The position numbers were made by a program, and so were the translations under genes. 50,477 nucleotides of DNA from Sphingopyxis flava (GTDB lineage: Bacteria > Pseudomonadota > Alphaproteobacteria > Sphingomonadales > Sphingomonadaceae): contig NZ_FUYP01000025.1 in assembly GCF_900168005.1 (NCBI RefSeq), forward strand, positions 1 to 50,477, read 5' to 3'. Shown here one piece after another: positions 48,302 through 50,477 of this stretch; position 1 is the stretch's first letter; each line of letters opens with the position of its first letter. The notes below the pieces were generated by a model that was not told where the DNA came from, ran no database searches, and saw only the letters and a list, made by a program, of their open reading frames with translations.

Positions 48302-50477
48302 ATGAGCGAGCCGGATCCGCTAGGATCGACAGGGATGGGGGACCGCTTCGGCGGGACGTTTGATTGGCCTGTCGAGCCCTGGCTACTGTGGGGTAAGACG
48401 ATGACCGATTTCGAGGCCGAGGACTTTAGAGGGTTCGATAGCGACGGCGGAATGCAACAGGCGCCGGAGGCGGCTCCTCCGCCCGCCGCCGCCAGCGGCA
48501 TCATTCTCGTCCCCGACGCGCAAGGCATCGTCATTCTTCCTCCCGGGACGTCGCTCGAAGACGTAAGAGCCGAAGGGCGCGACCTGGTAATCGTCGCAGT
48601 CGACGGGACGCGCTACGTCATCCCCGACGGCGCGGTGATCGTGCCGCAGCTTGTGGCGGACGGCGTTGCCGTACCGCCGGTGAACCTCGCGGCGCTCTTG
48701 CTCGGCAATGAAATCGAGCCTGCTGCGGGACCGCCGCAAAGTTCGGGCGGGAATTTTGCCTCGGATGTCGGCCCGATTCAGGCCGCCTTCGGCCTTGGGG
48801 ATCTGCTTCCCTATACCGAGCTCAGCTTCCCCGAAAGCCCCGAGCGCGAAGTGATCCCCGATCTGGTGATCGATGAGGATCCGGGCGTTGTGATTGTCAC
48901 GCCCGACAACCCTGCGGGCGCGGTCATGGCGAGCGTTACGGTGAACGAGGCGGGCCTTCCCGCCCGCGGCGGCGAGTCCGCCGGGTCCAATGCGGCTTCG
49001 AATTCCGAAACAGCATCCGGGGTGATCGAAATTACCTCTGGCGATGGGCCCTTTACCGTCCTCATCGACGGCGTCGCCGTCACCGGAGTTGGTCAGACCT
49101 TCACGACGGCGCAGGGTACGCTGACGATCACGAGCATCGCGCCGACGACCATCGGTTTCAGCTACACGCTCACCGACAATCTCCTGGGCGGCTCCGCTGA
49201 CGGTTTCGCGGTCACCGTTATCGACAGCGATGGCGACAGCGCGAGCGGGACCATTGCAGTCAATGTGATCGACGATGCGCCGGTGGCGCAGGCCGATGCC
49301 GCGCAGCAAACAGCGGAAAATGTGCCGGTCACGATTGATGTGCTGGCGAACGACACGGCGGGTGCGGACGGGGTCGCGACCTCGACCGTCGCGCTGGTAG
49401 CGAACTCGCTGACGGGGGCAGGCGCGCTTGTGCTCAATCCGAATGGCAGTTTCACCTATACGCCGGCACCCGGTGAAGAGGGGACGGTGACATTCGCCTA
49501 CTCGATCACCGACGGCGATGGAGACGTCTCGACGGCGACCGTGACAATTACACTGGCAGCCGACTCGACGCCGGTCATCGACGTGGTGCCGTCCGCACCC
49601 AACGCTGCGGGCCATGACGAGGTCGACGAGGCGGGGCTTGCGACCGGATCGGATGCGGCCGCCAACAGCGAGACGGCGAGCGGAACGCTCACTATCACCA
49701 CCGGCAACGACACGGTCGGATCGCTCGTGATCAACGGCACCGACGTGACCGCCGGCGGCAGCGTCGCGGGCGCCTATGGCACGCTCACCGTGACTCTCGC
49801 GGGCGGCGTCTACAGCTACAGCTATACGCTCACCGCGAGCACCGACGGCGATGCGACCGCCGACGCGTTCGACGTGGTCGTCACCGACAGCGATGGCGAT
49901 AATGCGAGCGGCACGATCACGGTCGACATTGTCGACGACGTGCCGACAGCGCGCGACGACGTTGCGACACAGCCGGCCGAAAATGCGCCGGTCACAATCG
50001 AAGTGCTGGCGAACGACACGGCGGGCGCGGACGGGGTCGCGCCCTCGACCGTCGCGCTGGTAGCGGACTCGCTGACGGGGGCAGGCGCGCTTGTGCTCAA
50101 TCCGAGCGGCAGTTTCACCTACACGCCGGCACCCGGTGAAGAGGGGACGGTGACATTCGCCTACTCGATCACCGACGGCGATGGAGACGTCTCCACGGCG
50201 ACGGTGACGATTACGTTGGCAGTCGACTCGACGCCGGTCATCGACGTGGTGCCGTCCGCACCCAACGCTGGGGGCCATGACGAGGTCGACGAAGCAGGTC
50301 TTGCGACGGGATCGGATTCGGCTTCGAACAGCGAGTTTGCAAGCGGCGCCTTCACGATCACGACCGGCAACGACACGATCGAATCGCTCGTGATCAACGG
50401 CACCGACGTGACTGCCGGCGGCACCGTTGCGGGCGCCTTTGGCACGCTCACCGTGACCCTCGCGGGCGGCGTCTACA
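48302..50477 (+). CDS. Giant repeat adhesin, N-terminal part (cut by window edge)
   Basis: The frame is open for 725 codons to the right edge. The N-terminal module (about 65-215) reads GIILVPDAQGIVILPPGTSL, then LVIVAVDGTRYVIPDGAVIVPQ and VPPVNLAALLLGNE, the type of prefix found on BapA/LapA-like type I secreted adhesins, thought to hold the protein at the cell envelope. From about residue 215 on come Ig-like/VCBS-like units with DSDGDSASGTIAVNVIDDAP, NVPVTIDVLANDTAG, NPNGSFTYTPAPGEEGTVTF and ITDGDGDVSTATVTI; many aspartates suggest calcium binding. There is no Sec signal, as expected. Start choices are ATG 48302, 48335 or 48401 (the last preceded by GGGG at 48390-48393), all in frame. Transporter genes may lie beyond the edge. 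Confidence 0.85.
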   Translation, partial: MSEPDPLGSTGMGDRFGGTFDWPVEPWLLWGKTMTDFEAEDFRGFDSDGGMQQAPEAAPPPAAASGIILVPDAQGIVILPPGTSLEDVRAEGRDLVIVAVDGTRYVIPDGAVIVPQLVADGVAVPPVNLAALLLGNEIEPAAGPPQSSGGNFASDVGPIQAAFGLGDLLPYTELSFPESPEREVIPDLVIDEDPGVVIVTPDNPAGAVMASVTVNEAGLPARGGESAGSNAASNSETASGVIEITSGDGPFTVLIDGVAVTGVGQTFTTAQGTLTITSIAPTTIGFSYTLTDNLLGGSADGFAVTVIDSDGDSASGTIAVNVIDDAPVAQADAAQQTAENVPVTIDVLANDTAGADGVATSTVALVANSLTGAGALVLNPNGSFTYTPAPGEEGTVTFAYSITDGDGDVSTATVTITLAADSTPVIDVVPSAPNAAGHDEVDEAGLATGSDAAANSETASGTLTITTGNDTVGSLVINGTDVTAGGSVAGAYGTLTVTLAGGVYSYSYTLTASTDGDATADAFDVVVTDSDGDNASGTITVDIVDDVPTARDDVATQPAENAPVTIEVLANDTAGADGVAPSTVALVADSLTGAGALVLNPSGSFTYTPAPGEEGTVTFAYSITDGDGDVSTATVTITLAVDSTPVIDVVPSAPNAGGHDEVDEAGLATGSDSASNSEFASGAFTITTGNDTIESLVINGTDVTAGGTVAGAFGTLTVTLAGGVY
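49316..50477 (+). repeat. 663-base direct repeats within the adhesin gene
   Basis: Unit 1 runs 49316-49978; unit 2 begins at 49979 and continues past the edge. Positions match at a constant offset of 663 bases (221 codons) up to the last base. DNA identity is very high, with long stretches unchanged, for example around 49340-49600 against 50003-50263. Each unit carries a cadherin-like half (AENxPVTIxVLANDTAGADGV) and a VCBS-like half (VDEAGLATGSD). A more diverged, partial unit precedes them at about 48943-49315. Confidence 0.93.

Noticed and set aside
48383..50278. Long minus-strand reading frame of 631 residues
   Set aside because: It is an arginine/histidine-rich shadow of the adhesin repeats, with no domain; the plus frame carries clear VCBS/cadherin-like sequence.

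Overview
The window looks like a chromosomal segment of a GC-rich alphaproteobacterium, most likely a sphingomonad (Sphingopyxis/Sphingomonas-like). This rests on protein style: a FixL/DctB-like histidine kinase H-box, HWE kinases, a bacteriophytochrome plus heme oxygenase pair, a compact Tad pilus locus, a short-N-module type I adhesin, and IS630/IS1182 remnants. It is inferred from the sequence alone, not from a database search.

Layout. 0-1.4 kb: the tail of an IS630 transposase, then mostly empty sequence. 1.6-6.7 kb: an orphan five-PAS histidine kinase, a Tat-type haloperoxidase-like hydrolase and a broken dienelactone hydrolase. 6.7-12.2 kb: a tripartite EmrAB/NodT-type efflux operon with two TetR regulators, one divergent and facing two near-identical palindromic operators, the other the last gene of the operon. 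12.2-14.4 kb: hydrolase debris and a type II NADH dehydrogenase. 14.6-18.4 kb: a minus-strand operon Rrf2 - FixJ-type regulator - single-domain receiver - PAS histidine kinase, apparently with a leaderless promoter overlapped by a long palindrome. 18.4-22.4 kb: an outer-membrane barrel, a SnoaL-like protein, an SDR with divergent LysR regulator, and a metallo-beta-lactamase-fold hydrolase.

22.6-25.4 kb is a small accessory island: IS1182 transposase debris, an Xre/RES toxin-antitoxin pair with a perfect palindromic operator, an AraC regulator fragment abutting the toxin, and a single-chain MNT-HEPN protein. 25.4-31.8 kb is a sensing block: Crp/Fnr regulator, bacteriophytochrome overlapping its heme oxygenase gene, and an OmpR/EnvZ-like pair. 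31.8-36.2 kb holds two paralogous Xre regulators (one fused to a PilZ domain, both ending in the same short C-terminal module), a bitopic protein of unknown function, a tiny membrane protein, a PAP2 phosphatase and a DUF2569-like membrane protein.

36.6-47.9 kb is a complete-looking Tad/Flp pilus operon: pilin, CpaB, secretin, a short lipoprotein in the CpaD position, three pseudopilin-type TadG/TadE proteins, CpaE, CpaF, TadB, TadC, TadD and the prepilin peptidase. Most genes overlap by 1-11 bases; a hairpin between pilin and cpaB may uncouple pilin from machinery expression. 48.3 kb to the right edge is the start of a giant repeat adhesin (663-base repeats). The right third therefore reads as a surface attachment region, with a potential c-di-GMP-responsive DNA-binding protein just upstream. 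The most novel-looking element is the PilZ-Xre fusion with its stand-alone Xre paralog.
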